Below are positions 53,598-63,211 of a DNA stretch of 64,000 bases, one piece after another (positions within the stretch are counted from its first letter, which is position 1; each line of letters starts with the position of its first letter). Source of the stretch: Verrucomicrobiota bacterium (lineage in GTDB: Bacteria > Verrucomicrobiota > Verrucomicrobiia > Limisphaerales > JADLHS01). The position numbers and the translations under genes are program-made. Location: positions 186,001 to 250,000 of the forward strand of contig JAKQDQ010000028.1 in assembly GCA_029573725.1 (NCBI GenBank), written 5' to 3'. A model generated the notes under the pieces. The model had not been told where the DNA came from, did no database searches, and worked only from the letters and a program-made list of their open reading frames with translations.

Positions 53598-56500
53598 GTG
53601 CAGTTTCCAGCGTTTGTACGTCGCTTGTTGGGCTGGCTATTGGCGGGAGCGATCAGTGGCGTGGCCGTTAAAGCAGCAGGCAACCCCATTCGTCTGCGCA
53701 CTCCCCTCCCCCCGCCCATCGAGCCGGCCACCGCGGTTGCCGCCCGAGGTTTCGCCGCGCCGGACGCCCCCCCCGATCTGTTCCTGATCCAATTTAACCA
53801 GACGTTATCGCCAGATGAACAGGCGCTGCTGAAACAGCGCGGCGTCGCCTTGCTGCGTTACATCCCCGACGATGCGTTTGTGGCCAGGCTGCGTGCGGCG
53901 TCCCTCCCGGAGTTGCAAGCGCTGGGTTTCGTCAAATTCATCGGGCACTATAATGCCGAGCAAAAAATCGAACCTCGTCTGGCGCAAATTTTGGCCGCCA
54001 CCACCACCAATGAATTGACGGTGGCGGCGGTGCTTGCCGAGGCCGATGCGGTACAGCTTCAGCAGGCCCGCAGTCAATTCCAGCACCTGCAGCACGAAAC
54101 CGGACTGCCCGCAGGACGCATTTTGCAGGGCACCATTTCGCGCGCCCAATTCCAGGCTTTCGCCGCATCCAGCGCCGTACTGTGGATTGAGCCCGCGCCG
54201 CGGATGCGACTCTACGATGAGGTGGCCTCACGCCTCGTGGCCGGCGACGGCCCGCCGCATCAAACCCTGACGCAATCCCTCGGCTACACGGGCGCCGGTG
54301 TGACCGTGGCGGTGGCGGACAGCGGGCTCGACAGTGGCGACACTAATTTCATGCACCCGGACATTCAAGGCCGGGTGCGGGCGTTGTTTTATTACGGGGC
54401 GCCCGGACAACTGGCAGACGGTGCTGACGAACACAGCCACGGCACGCATTGCGCCGGCATCATTGCGGGCAACGGCGCCACCGGCGAAGCGGATGAGAAC
54501 GGCATGCTCTACGGATTGGGCGTGGCGCCCGGCGCCAGTCTGATCGGGCAGCGCATCTTTGACGGCGCCGGCGGCTATGCGCCGCCGCCCAGTTTTGAAA
54601 CACTCACCCGCGATGCCAAACGTGCCGGAGCCGACATCGGCTCGAACAGTTGGGGAGATGACACGCAGGGCCAGTACGACATCAGCGCCATGGAATTTGA
54701 CGCGCTGGTGCGCGATGCCGATGCGCTGACGCTGGGCGATCAGCCGTACATTCTGGAATTTTCGGCCGGCAACGCCGGGCCCAACCGCCAAACGGTGGGC
54801 AGCCCGGCCGTCGCAAAAAATGTCATCGCCACCGGAGCCGCGCAAAATGACCGCTTCAACCTGCCCATTGAAGAGTTCGCGATCTATGCGGACGGGGCCG
54901 ACGCCATGGCCGATTTTTCCAGCCGCGGCCCCTGCGCGGACGGACGGATCAAACCGGACCTGACCGCGCCGGGAAGCTGGATCGCTTCGCTCCGCTCGGT
55001 TTACGCGAACGACGATTATGCCTGGTGGCCAATTTCGGACCGTTACCTGTATCAAGGCGGCACGAGCCAGGCCGGGCCGCACGTCTCGGGCGCGGCTGCC
55101 GTGTTCGTGCAATACTGGCGCGCGACGCACGGGGGCGCGACGCCCTCCCCCGCCCTGGTCAAGGCCGCGCTCATCAATTCCGCCACCGACATGGACGACG
55201 GAATCACCACCGATCCCGTGCCGAACAACGACGAAGGCTGGGGCCGCGTGGATTTGCCGGCCTTGATTGGCTCCACGCGGAATTACGAATTCATTGACCA
55301 GACCGTGTTGCTGACCAACGGGGCGGTTTTTGAAAAGCGGATTTTGGTGGGGAGCGCCGATGAACCATTGAAAATCACCCTCGCCTATACGGACGTTCCG
55401 GGATTGCCGGCAGCAGCGGTGGCGCTGGTCAACGATCTGGACCTGGAAGTCATCGCCCCGAACGGAGCCCTCTACCGCGGCAATCAATTCAGTGCCGGTG
55501 AATCCCTGCCCGACGCCCCGTTGCCGGATTCGATCAACAATGTGGAAGCGGTGCATCTGGCGACCCCCATCCCGGGCGAGTATGTCATTCGCCTGCGCGG
55601 CACACGCGTGGTGGAGGACGCCCGCCGGGAGACCGTGCCCCTGGATCAGGATTTCGCCCTGGTGGCCTCGGGCAACTTCGCAGCGCCCGGGCTGGGGATC
55701 ATCACCCTGGATCGTTCGTTTTACCGCGCCCCGGACCAGGTCAAAATCTCGTTGGTGGATTATGATCTGGCTGGACAGCCGGCGGTGACGGTGCAACTGC
55801 GCAGCACCAGCGAGCCTGCCGGTGAGACCATCACGCTGCTGGCGCAGGGACCAAACGGCAAGTTCACCAATTCCGTGGCCACCGCGGCGGGCACCGCAAC
55901 CGGGGATGGGCGGCTCCAGGTGGCGCATGCCGACACCATTGAAACCGTGTATGGAGATGCCGCCCCGCCCGGGGAGCGAACCGCCACGGCGCAGGCCGAT
56001 CTGCTGGCCCCGGTGATTTCCAATTTGCATTCCGGCCAGGAATTCGGGCAGTTGTTCATCCAATGGAACACCGACGAGCCGGCGCGCGGGGAGGTTTATT
56101 TTGGCGCGCCCCTTCCGAATCTGGCGGCCACCAATGGTGTGTGGGATGAGCAAACGACCGTTCATCTGCCCGGGGTCGCGCCGGGCACAGCCATCAAGTT
56201 TTTCGTCGTGGCGAGTGACCTGGCCGGCAATCGGGCCACCAATGACAACCTGGGGGCGCTTTTCATGGTCACCAACCAGCCGCCGCCCGCGGTATTGCTG
56301 CTGGATTCCTACGCGGACAACGGCTTCATCGCCGTGCCTCCGCTTTCGGGTTACACCAATGCGCTCACGGCGATCGGGGCGGACTTCCAGATTTTCGATG
56401 CCACCGGAAACCAGCTGCCGACGCTGCAACAGCTGCAAGCGTTCCGTTGTGTCCTCTGGCGGCTGGATGAAATTTCTGCTCCCAACCCTGCGCTCGTGTC

Positions 56501-58925
56501 CGTGGTGGCCAACTATGTCACCAACGGCGGTTCGGTTTTCATCTCCGGGATGGATACGATCACACGGTTGAACGAAGCCGGGGCGACGTACTTCGTCAGC
56601 GATATTCTGCAGGTGCAGGCGCACGTCGAAGACCAGCCTGTAGACGCAATCAACGGCTATCCCGGCGACCCCATTGGCGCGGGCAGCGACACGACGTTGG
56701 ATTACCAGGAAAATTATGCTGATCTGATGGCCTTTTTGGCGCTGGTCGGCATCAGCGATCCGTCCGACTGGATCACGCCGGGCACCAATGCCGCGCCGGT
56801 GCTGCTTGCGGACGGCCAGATCGTGGGTTTGCGCGCCCCCAGAACTGGTGTGGACCTGCCGGGGCGGGTCGTGTTTTTCTCCTTTCCGCTGGATGCCGTA
56901 CCGTTGGGCAACGGCATCGGAAACAACCGCGCAGGCCTGTTGCGGAACGTGCTGAGCTTCCTGGCCCCGGACGTCCACACCAGCCGCGTCACGCTCGATA
57001 GCGATGTGTATTCCACGCCCGGTCGGGCCATCATCGAAGTGGAGGACGTCGCGCGCGCCGGTCAGGGTTCTGTGCGGGCCACGGTCGGCACCATGGAGCA
57101 CACCAACCGGTTCGACGCGACCTTGCTGGAAACAGCACGGCCCGGCTTGTTCCGGGGCAGCGTGTTGTTTGCCCCGGTGTACAGCGAAGTGCCCGGAGTC
57201 CTCCTGGCGCAGGCCGAAAACACCGTGGTGGTAAATTATTTTGACGCTGCGGCCAATCGCACCAACTCCACCACTGCCGTCATCGATACCAACGCACCCG
57301 TCATCACCGGCGTGACCATCGAACCCGGTTATCTCGAAGCCGCTGTTGCGTGGACCACCAGCAAGGATTCCGATTCCCTCGTCCAATACAGCGAAGCTCC
57401 CAGCAGTTTCCCCAACAACTTCATCAGCTACGACCCCTTGCCCACCACCGCGCACGAGGTTTTCCTGAGTGGCCTCAAACCCAGCACCACCTATTATCTG
57501 CGCGTTACCAGTCGGGATCGGGCGGGCAACACCACCATTGATGACAACAACGGGCAACTTTATTCCTTCACCACGTTGCAACCGCTCACGCCGCCCTGGT
57601 TCGATAACTTGGAAACCAACAATACCGATTGGTCCGTGATTACAGCGGACGAATCCGAAAGCGGCTGGACGCGCGGAATGCCGGGTTATGGTGAAACAGC
57701 CCACTCCGGCACGAACGTCTGGGGCACAATTCGGAACGGCGCCGCCGTCAGTCAATTTGAATCCTATCTCATCAGTCCCGGAATCCTCCTGACTGGCGGC
57801 AACCAGGCGACGCTCCATTTCTGGCAAAATTACGATTTCATGTCTCAGGGTGATTTCGACATCCAACTCGCCGCCATTGAAATCATCACCAATGTGTTGA
57901 GCGACCCGATCGTACTGTATCAATACGGTGAAGATTATTCCGGGGGCTGGGAAGAAATGGAACTCGATCTGACGCCGTTTCTGGGCAATGTCGTTTATGT
58001 CGTCTGGTATCACTTCCTGTTCTCCTTCGACGCTCCGCCACGACTGGGTTGGTTGATTGACGACGTTTCCATCACCACCAGCACCGTTGTACCCGGCACC
58101 ATCGCGATTACGAACAACCTCTGGCAAAGTGTCTTTGCCCTGGCTGGCCCGAGCGGTCGCACTGCCAGCGGTCGCACGTTGCTGATCACCAACGCGGCGC
58201 CGGGCACTTACACCATGCAGTACGGCGACGTCCCGTATTATGCGACCCCGCCCAGTCAGACCCAAACGCTCAGCGCCGGCGGCAGCATCAGTTTCATTGG
58301 CGACTATACGTTTACGGACGCCAACACCAATGGCGTTCCAGACGCCTATGAACTGGAAAAGTTCGGCACGGTGGATCCGCTGCGGACGCAGCACACGGAC
58401 ACCGATCAGGACGGCCTGAGTGATTGGGCCGAGTTTGTCGCGGGCACTGATCCGAACAATCCGCCACCGCCGTTTCGCTTGCGGGCCGAGTCTCTGGGCG
58501 ATCAACTGGTTCAACTTTCGTGGCCTTCGGTTGCCACTCACCTCTATCGCGTGCATGGCAGCACCAACGGCACTGCCTGGCAACCCGTTACCGGGTGGTT
58601 CGAGGGGACGGGGACGAATACCAGTTATGTCCTTAGCAGCACGACGAACGGTGCGATGCGCTTTTTTCGCGTGGAGGCGAACGCTGGTGACGGCAACATC
58701 GCCGGCCTCTTCAAGCTGACGGCCACGCCGCTGCCGAATCAGCAAATTCATCTCGACTGGCCGACGGCACCGGGACATGCCTATCGCGTGCTGGGCAGCA
58801 CGAATCTTTCGACCTGGGTTTCCTACACCGACTGGATCCGGGCTTCCGGCTACACGTTGAATCAGACCGTGTCGCCTTCAACCAATGACACTCCCGTCTT
58901 CTTCCGGCTGGAGGCCGCACCGTAA
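53598..58925 (+). CDS. Secreted subtilisin-family serine protease, multidomain (1775 aa)
   Basis: This very large secreted protease has a signal peptide (residues about 1-28), a pro-like region to about 200 and a peptidase S8 domain to about 560. The triad is visible: Asp241 in VAVADSGLDSG, His281 in HSHGTHCAG and Ser490 in GGTSQAGPHVSGAA, with Asn392 as the oxyanion residue. After it come several beta-sandwich and FN3-like repeats (TNAPVITGVTIEPGYLEAAV and others), a MAM/CUB-like segment (about 1330-1480), a calcium-type repeat DTDQDGLSDWAEFVAGTDP (1601-1619) and two tandem C-terminal modules of about 75 residues. The start is GTG 53598. Role: extracellular protein degradation. Confidence 0.9.
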   Translation: MQFPAFVRRLLGWLLAGAISGVAVKAAGNPIRLRTPLPPPIEPATAVAARGFAAPDAPPDLFLIQFNQTLSPDEQALLKQRGVALLRYIPDDAFVARLRAASLPELQALGFVKFIGHYNAEQKIEPRLAQILAATTTNELTVAAVLAEADAVQLQQARSQFQHLQHETGLPAGRILQGTISRAQFQAFAASSAVLWIEPAPRMRLYDEVASRLVAGDGPPHQTLTQSLGYTGAGVTVAVADSGLDSGDTNFMHPDIQGRVRALFYYGAPGQLADGADEHSHGTHCAGIIAGNGATGEADENGMLYGLGVAPGASLIGQRIFDGAGGYAPPPSFETLTRDAKRAGADIGSNSWGDDTQGQYDISAMEFDALVRDADALTLGDQPYILEFSAGNAGPNRQTVGSPAVAKNVIATGAAQNDRFNLPIEEFAIYADGADAMADFSSRGPCADGRIKPDLTAPGSWIASLRSVYANDDYAWWPISDRYLYQGGTSQAGPHVSGAAAVFVQYWRATHGGATPSPALVKAALINSATDMDDGITTDPVPNNDEGWGRVDLPALIGSTRNYEFIDQTVLLTNGAVFEKRILVGSADEPLKITLAYTDVPGLPAAAVALVNDLDLEVIAPNGALYRGNQFSAGESLPDAPLPDSINNVEAVHLATPIPGEYVIRLRGTRVVEDARRETVPLDQDFALVASGNFAAPGLGIITLDRSFYRAPDQVKISLVDYDLAGQPAVTVQLRSTSEPAGETITLLAQGPNGKFTNSVATAAGTATGDGRLQVAHADTIETVYGDAAPPGERTATAQADLLAPVISNLHSGQEFGQLFIQWNTDEPARGEVYFGAPLPNLAATNGVWDEQTTVHLPGVAPGTAIKFFVVASDLAGNRATNDNLGALFMVTNQPPPAVLLLDSYADNGFIAVPPLSGYTNALTAIGADFQIFDATGNQLPTLQQLQAFRCVLWRLDEISAPNPALVSVVANYVTNGGSVFISGMDTITRLNEAGATYFVSDILQVQAHVEDQPVDAINGYPGDPIGAGSDTTLDYQENYADLMAFLALVGISDPSDWITPGTNAAPVLLADGQIVGLRAPRTGVDLPGRVVFFSFPLDAVPLGNGIGNNRAGLLRNVLSFLAPDVHTSRVTLDSDVYSTPGRAIIEVEDVARAGQGSVRATVGTMEHTNRFDATLLETARPGLFRGSVLFAPVYSEVPGVLLAQAENTVVVNYFDAAANRTNSTTAVIDTNAPVITGVTIEPGYLEAAVAWTTSKDSDSLVQYSEAPSSFPNNFISYDPLPTTAHEVFLSGLKPSTTYYLRVTSRDRAGNTTIDDNNGQLYSFTTLQPLTPPWFDNLETNNTDWSVITADESESGWTRGMPGYGETAHSGTNVWGTIRNGAAVSQFESYLISPGILLTGGNQATLHFWQNYDFMSQGDFDIQLAAIEIITNVLSDPIVLYQYGEDYSGGWEEMELDLTPFLGNVVYVVWYHFLFSFDAPPRLGWLIDDVSITTSTVVPGTIAITNNLWQSVFALAGPSGRTASGRTLLITNAAPGTYTMQYGDVPYYATPPSQTQTLSAGGSISFIGDYTFTDANTNGVPDAYELEKFGTVDPLRTQHTDTDQDGLSDWAEFVAGTDPNNPPPPFRLRAESLGDQLVQLSWPSVATHLYRVHGSTNGTAWQPVTGWFEGTGTNTSYVLSSTTNGAMRFFRVEANAGDGNIAGLFKLTATPLPNQQIHLDWPTAPGHAYRVLGSTNLSTWVSYTDWIRASGYTLNQTVSPSTNDTPVFFRLEAAP

Positions 58926-59202
58926 GCGCAATCACAGCGTACGCACAGACCACTGGACCGGCAACAGCACCGGTGCGTCGCGACAACTCTCCGTCCCCGC
59001 ACCTCAACCATCGTCTCCAGTCTGGCCAGCGCCACCAGACAGTGTGCCCACCAATTGGACAGACCGGACGGTGCATGGGGCATCCTCAGTGCCTGGTCGG
59101 AACATTTCCGGCCTGATCCGCTGGTAACAACCCCTGTACATGGGATGGACAGAAGCTGGCCGGGGAATTGCTGATCCGAAGCGGTCGAAAAGGAGAAATG
59201 AC

Positions 59203-59865
59203 ATGCATCCGCCAAAAGCCTTATGGCTACCTCTCGCGCTGATCTTGGGACTAAGTCAGCCCAGTAAAGCCGCTTGGTACGACATCACCTTTGACCTCGG
59301 TTCCGGCAATACGGGCACGGGCCAGTTTGAGGTGTTTACCAATTCGCCGAGCCAATTTTATGCGGCCAGCGGCTTCCTCACCATTTCCGGTGGACCCGCG
59401 GCAGGCAATTGGACGCTTTACACCGACGATGGATTTACGGCATATCCGGGGCGTCTGACCTCCCCAGCCGGAGCGTATTGGTATAATAATTCCGTCTATC
59501 CGGAGGGCAACAATCCCCAGTTCCCCCTTACCAATCCCTTGCTGGATCAATACGGACTCCTGTTTCGGTTGACTGGCAATCCGGCCAGCGAGTTGAATCT
59601 CTGGGGCAACGCGGACGGCAGTTATACCCTGGGCGGCACGGTGGGCGGGGGCTGGCAGAATTTCAACGTCATCCTCAACGTGGGGAACGGTGGCGGTCCC
59701 GGCATCGTGATTGAGCCGGCGCCCGAACCGACTGCGGCCGCCTTGTTCGTTCTGGGTGGGCTGATGATGGTGGCGACAGCAACCCACAGACGCAAGCAGA
59801 TGGGACGAACGCGTTCTTCGCTCCCCCCGAACCTCTCCGCCCCTTCCAGCCCGCAGGCCCGATAA
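59203..59865 (+). CDS. PEP-CTERM sorting-domain protein
   Basis: The 220-residue exported protein has a signal peptide (MHPPKALWLPLALILGLSQPSKA) and a mid domain of beta-type sequence rich in Gly, Asn and Tyr. The C-terminus has the PEP-CTERM pattern: APEPTAAALF, a hydrophobic helix LGGLMMVATA and the basic cluster THRRKQ. PEP-CTERM proteins are processed by exosortase and go to the envelope or extracellular matrix. Unlike most, it carries about 22 further residues after the basic cluster, which is unusual. AGGAG lies before the ATG. The mid domain is not assigned. No exosortase gene is in the window. Confidence 0.85.
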   Translation: MHPPKALWLPLALILGLSQPSKAAWYDITFDLGSGNTGTGQFEVFTNSPSQFYAASGFLTISGGPAAGNWTLYTDDGFTAYPGRLTSPAGAYWYNNSVYPEGNNPQFPLTNPLLDQYGLLFRLTGNPASELNLWGNADGSYTLGGTVGGGWQNFNVILNVGNGGGPGIVIEPAPEPTAAALFVLGGLMMVATATHRRKQMGRTRSSLPPNLSAPSSPQAR

Positions 59866-60307
59866 ACGCTGCAACCCGCAGGGCGCAGATCCCTTCGTCG
59901 CTTCAGTGCGACTTTGGAGATTCCCAAACGCCTTGAAGCCGATGCGGCCGCCCACGCAGGGTTGAAACGCGCAACGGACGGCAGGCATCCTTGGCAAGCC
60001 TGGCCTTCGGCGACCAGCCTCACCCGCTTCGCGCCGGACCGCCCAACTTCTCCGGAACAATTTCCACCTCCAGGGCATCCCACCCGAATGTGGGATAGTC
60101 GGCATTCGCAAAGCCATTACAATCATGGCCAGTTGAGCTTGGCCAGCCCGGAATCGCACTGCACGCCAGCGAACGGGTTGGCCCGGCCCAATTCGCATCT
60201 CCATCGTCCGGCGCGAAGCAAGACGACGCTTCGTCCAGGACAACCAGGCGGGTGCGAAACAAATACAAACGTCGAGTATCAGGCCAAACAACAACTGAAC
60301 ACATAAG
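59866..60307. other. Intergenic region between the PEP-CTERM and LamG genes
   Basis: I see no convincing gene in these 442 bases. A perfect 7-bp hairpin, ATCCCAC/GTGGGAT, is at 60077-60096, and GTCGC/GCGAC followed by three T near 59910 may be a weak terminator. A minus-strand frame (60020-60304) contains protein-like runs, but it has no start signal and I do not call it. Confidence 0.45.
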
Positions 60308-63115
60308 ATGAAGCGAAAACTGTTACCCTATTCCCTTCGGCAATCCCTGCTGGCCGTGCCAGCCGCCGCGTTGATGCTCGGCGCGGCGCAAGCGGGCACG
60401 ACGATTGGGCTGAACTTCCAATCATGGTATTACGATTCCGGCACCACCCCGCAAACCATCGGATTCGGTCAGGGCTATCAAACCACCGGGTTTCCCGTGA
60501 CCGCCCGCGCGTTTGGCGTGGAGGTCGCCAATTGGGTCAACACCGATCCCCTGCCCTGCTCCTCCCCGGTGGATACGGTGATCCCGCTCGGATCCATCAG
60601 TGCGCACCTGACCACCGTAAACATGTGGGGAAGCGACATTGGCAACCTCGTGGATCCGGCCAACGAATGGACCCCGGGCTATGTTTCCTCCGTGGCGCCA
60701 GGCAATGATGAAGTGACCTGGAGCTTCGAAGACAACACGGGCTGGACGAATACCTTGTCGGGGTTGAGCGGGACGTTTCCCAACGGCTACGTGATCCAGT
60801 TGATTGGGGTCACCAAATGCACCCCCAACTCGCGGGTGGTGGTCACCGATGGCGTGACCACGACCACCAACGCGTTCGAGACAATTTACACCGCCGGCAA
60901 CGCCAACTTCAACGGTCCGGTCGGTCTGATGACCTTGCCGGCCTCGACCAGTGATTCGCTGACCTTCGGCGCGGTTTCGCGCAACATCAGCTCGGCGCAG
61001 AGTTGCGCGATTGGCGGTTTCATCATCACGGATCAGCCGGTCATCAGCCGTGATCCTGCCGACACCGCGGTGAATTTCGGGGCGACGCTGAATCTGTCTG
61101 CAGTAAGCTTCGGGCTGCCCAGCGGATTAAGTTATCAATGGCGCCATTACGGCACCAATCTCCCGGGCGCCAACAGTGCGACTTACAGCAAGAGCAATGT
61201 GACGCTCGAGGACGCGGGCCCCTATGATCTGGTGGTCGTCAATGCTTACGGTTCGGCCACTAGCGCTCAAGCGAACGTCACGGTGGTGGCAATTCCCACT
61301 CTCACCAGGGATTTGGACGGGGTCAGCGGCACCGTTTATGCCGGAGCCAACTTCGCCGCCTGGTCCGTGGCCGCCCAGGGCGGCGAGCCGTTCCAGTATC
61401 AGTGGGTCCGCAACGGCAGCATCCCGGTCGGGGGCAACAGTCCCGTCCTGACGTTGAACAATTTGAGCGTGGGCGACAGCGGTGATTATTCAGTGACCGT
61501 GCTGAACGCCTTCGGCAGCGTGAAGAGCCAAACCAACCATTTGACCGTCGTGGCCTCTCCCGATCTTTATACGACCGATGTGGCCCAGGATGGCCCGGTC
61601 AGCTACTGGCCGTTGAATGAAACCACCGGCACCGACGTTTTCGATTACTCAGGCAACAACCATTACGGCACGAATCTCGGGTTTATCAATCTGGGGGTGC
61701 CCGGACCGCGTCCGCCTGCTTACCAGGGATTCAGCGCCAGCAAGACCGCGTATGAGTTTGATGGTTTCAGTGGGGTCATTGATTGCGGCCTGCAGGCGGC
61801 CCTCCTCGGCACCACGGACTTCACCCTCGAGGCCTGGGTCAACACCACCGCGACGACCACGGGCCAAATCCTGCAACAGCGGGACGAAAACGGCTTTAAC
61901 GGCGAATACATGCTCAGCGTCAACAGCGGTGGGCAGGTCAATTTCGTGGTCTATGGCGGCGGTTATCAGTTCAACCTGACTTCCCCCAACGTCATCAATG
62001 ACGGCCAGTGGCACCACATCGCCGCAGTACGACGCAACGGCACGGAAGGCGCCCTGTATATTGATGGAGCGCTGGCGGCCTCAGCGACCTCGAGCACGAT
62101 CGCGCCCTTGATTCCGTTGCGCGTGGGGATCGGTGGCGATCTGCGGGATCAAACCAGCTATTTCGCCGGCACGATTGCCGACGTGGCAATTTACGACTAC
62201 GCCTTGTCGGCCAGCCGCATCGGCCTGCACGCAGCCCACGGCCTGCTCGGCACGGGCAACATCGTCCTCTCGGTCGTGCCCGGCGGCTTTGTCACGGATT
62301 CCAAACCGGTCGGCCTCCTGCACCCCGGAGTGAATCGCGGCAGCACCTGGGAGGCGTCGGTCACGGACGATGCCCAGTTGGTCACCCGCACGGGAGTGGC
62401 GAACTTCAATGGTTCGGGCCAAATCGTCATCCCGGCCAGTGCCGACTTCGAGGTCGTTCGTGGCACCGTCATGTTCTGGCTGCGCGCCAACGCCCCCCTG
62501 CCCGGACCGGGCAATGAGGCTGCGATGCTGTTCGACTTCCGCACCGCAACCGGCGCCGTCATCGCGTTGCGCGACGAGGGCGACATTTTCTGGCAGGGAC
62601 AGGTGGGGGCCCGCAACCAGTTTTCGGCGGGTTACGTCCCGGATAACAACTGGCATCACATCGCCGTCACCTTCAGTCAGGTGGTCAATGACACGATCTC
62701 CATCTACATTGACGGAGTGCTCGCCGGTTCCACCACGGTGGCTCAAGGATGGACATGGCCCAGCGGACAACCCATCGAACTCGGCAAGTCGCACGACGGC
62801 TATTGGAAAAAGCTGAACGGTCAAATGGATGACTTCCGCATTTACAACCGCATTCTTGAGCCGGAGGAAATCGGTCAAGCCTTCAGCAGCGCTGCCCTGG
62901 TGGACACCAACGCGCTGCAGGTGCGGTTTAACTTCGACACGGCCGGCGCCGGCACCAGCCTGAGTTGGCCGACGGGTTCGCTGCAGAGTTCCCCCACTCT
63001 CGGCCCCACGGCGGTGTGGACAACGGTGAGCGGCGCCACCTCGCCCTACCCGTTTCTGCCTCCGGCCCCGGCAACACCCGCGGGCACGTCCTTGTTCTAC
63101 CGGGTCGGGTTCTGA
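60308..63115 (+). CDS. Secreted protein with two Ig-like and two LamG domains
   Basis: This 935-residue exported protein has a signal peptide ending AGAAQAG (residues about 1-29) and an N-terminal region of about 210 residues of unknown fold. Two Ig-like domains follow (about 245-325 and 330-412, with LSYQWRHYGTNLPGANSATYS and FQYQWVRNGS). Then come a LamG domain (about 417-640, FTLEAWVNTTATTTG, GQWHHIAAVRRNG) and a second LamG (about 690-857, GTVMFWLRANAP, NWHHIAVTFSQ). The last 70 residues carry an SWP...FYRV module. Such proteins bind or organise extracellular polysaccharide, or act as matrix proteins. No catalytic site is seen. Confidence 0.88.
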   Translation: MKRKLLPYSLRQSLLAVPAAALMLGAAQAGTTIGLNFQSWYYDSGTTPQTIGFGQGYQTTGFPVTARAFGVEVANWVNTDPLPCSSPVDTVIPLGSISAHLTTVNMWGSDIGNLVDPANEWTPGYVSSVAPGNDEVTWSFEDNTGWTNTLSGLSGTFPNGYVIQLIGVTKCTPNSRVVVTDGVTTTTNAFETIYTAGNANFNGPVGLMTLPASTSDSLTFGAVSRNISSAQSCAIGGFIITDQPVISRDPADTAVNFGATLNLSAVSFGLPSGLSYQWRHYGTNLPGANSATYSKSNVTLEDAGPYDLVVVNAYGSATSAQANVTVVAIPTLTRDLDGVSGTVYAGANFAAWSVAAQGGEPFQYQWVRNGSIPVGGNSPVLTLNNLSVGDSGDYSVTVLNAFGSVKSQTNHLTVVASPDLYTTDVAQDGPVSYWPLNETTGTDVFDYSGNNHYGTNLGFINLGVPGPRPPAYQGFSASKTAYEFDGFSGVIDCGLQAALLGTTDFTLEAWVNTTATTTGQILQQRDENGFNGEYMLSVNSGGQVNFVVYGGGYQFNLTSPNVINDGQWHHIAAVRRNGTEGALYIDGALAASATSSTIAPLIPLRVGIGGDLRDQTSYFAGTIADVAIYDYALSASRIGLHAAHGLLGTGNIVLSVVPGGFVTDSKPVGLLHPGVNRGSTWEASVTDDAQLVTRTGVANFNGSGQIVIPASADFEVVRGTVMFWLRANAPLPGPGNEAAMLFDFRTATGAVIALRDEGDIFWQGQVGARNQFSAGYVPDNNWHHIAVTFSQVVNDTISIYIDGVLAGSTTVAQGWTWPSGQPIELGKSHDGYWKKLNGQMDDFRIYNRILEPEEIGQAFSSAALVDTNALQVRFNFDTAGAGTSLSWPTGSLQSSPTLGPTAVWTTVSGATSPYPFLPPAPATPAGTSLFYRVGF

Positions 63116-63136
63116 TCACGCGGCATTCTGAATCCC

Positions 63137-63168
63137 GGGCGGTCGAAGCTGGCTTCGACCGCCCTTTT
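63137..63168 (+). terminator. Rho-independent terminator after the LamG gene
   Basis: GGGCGGTCGAAG and CTTCGACCGCCC form a perfect 12-bp stem around a four-base loop (CTGG), followed by four T. It starts 22 bases after the stop of the Ig/LamG gene. No matching T run is present on the minus-strand side. Confidence 0.92.
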
Positions 63169-63211
63169 CATTGCCGGGGACAGGCCCCGGCAAATTGCCC
63201 CCGTACGCCGC

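Noticed and set aside
54228..58778. A 1516-codon open frame on the minus strand across the subtilase gene
   Set aside because: The plus-strand protein has a full catalytic triad and domains, whereas the antisense translation has no recognisable motif.
60020..60304. A minus-strand frame with protein-like runs (FANADYPTFGWDALEVEIVP)
   Set aside because: There is no start signal or homologous domain that I recognise, and it is only 94 codons inside a gap. It may be a chance frame or a remnant.
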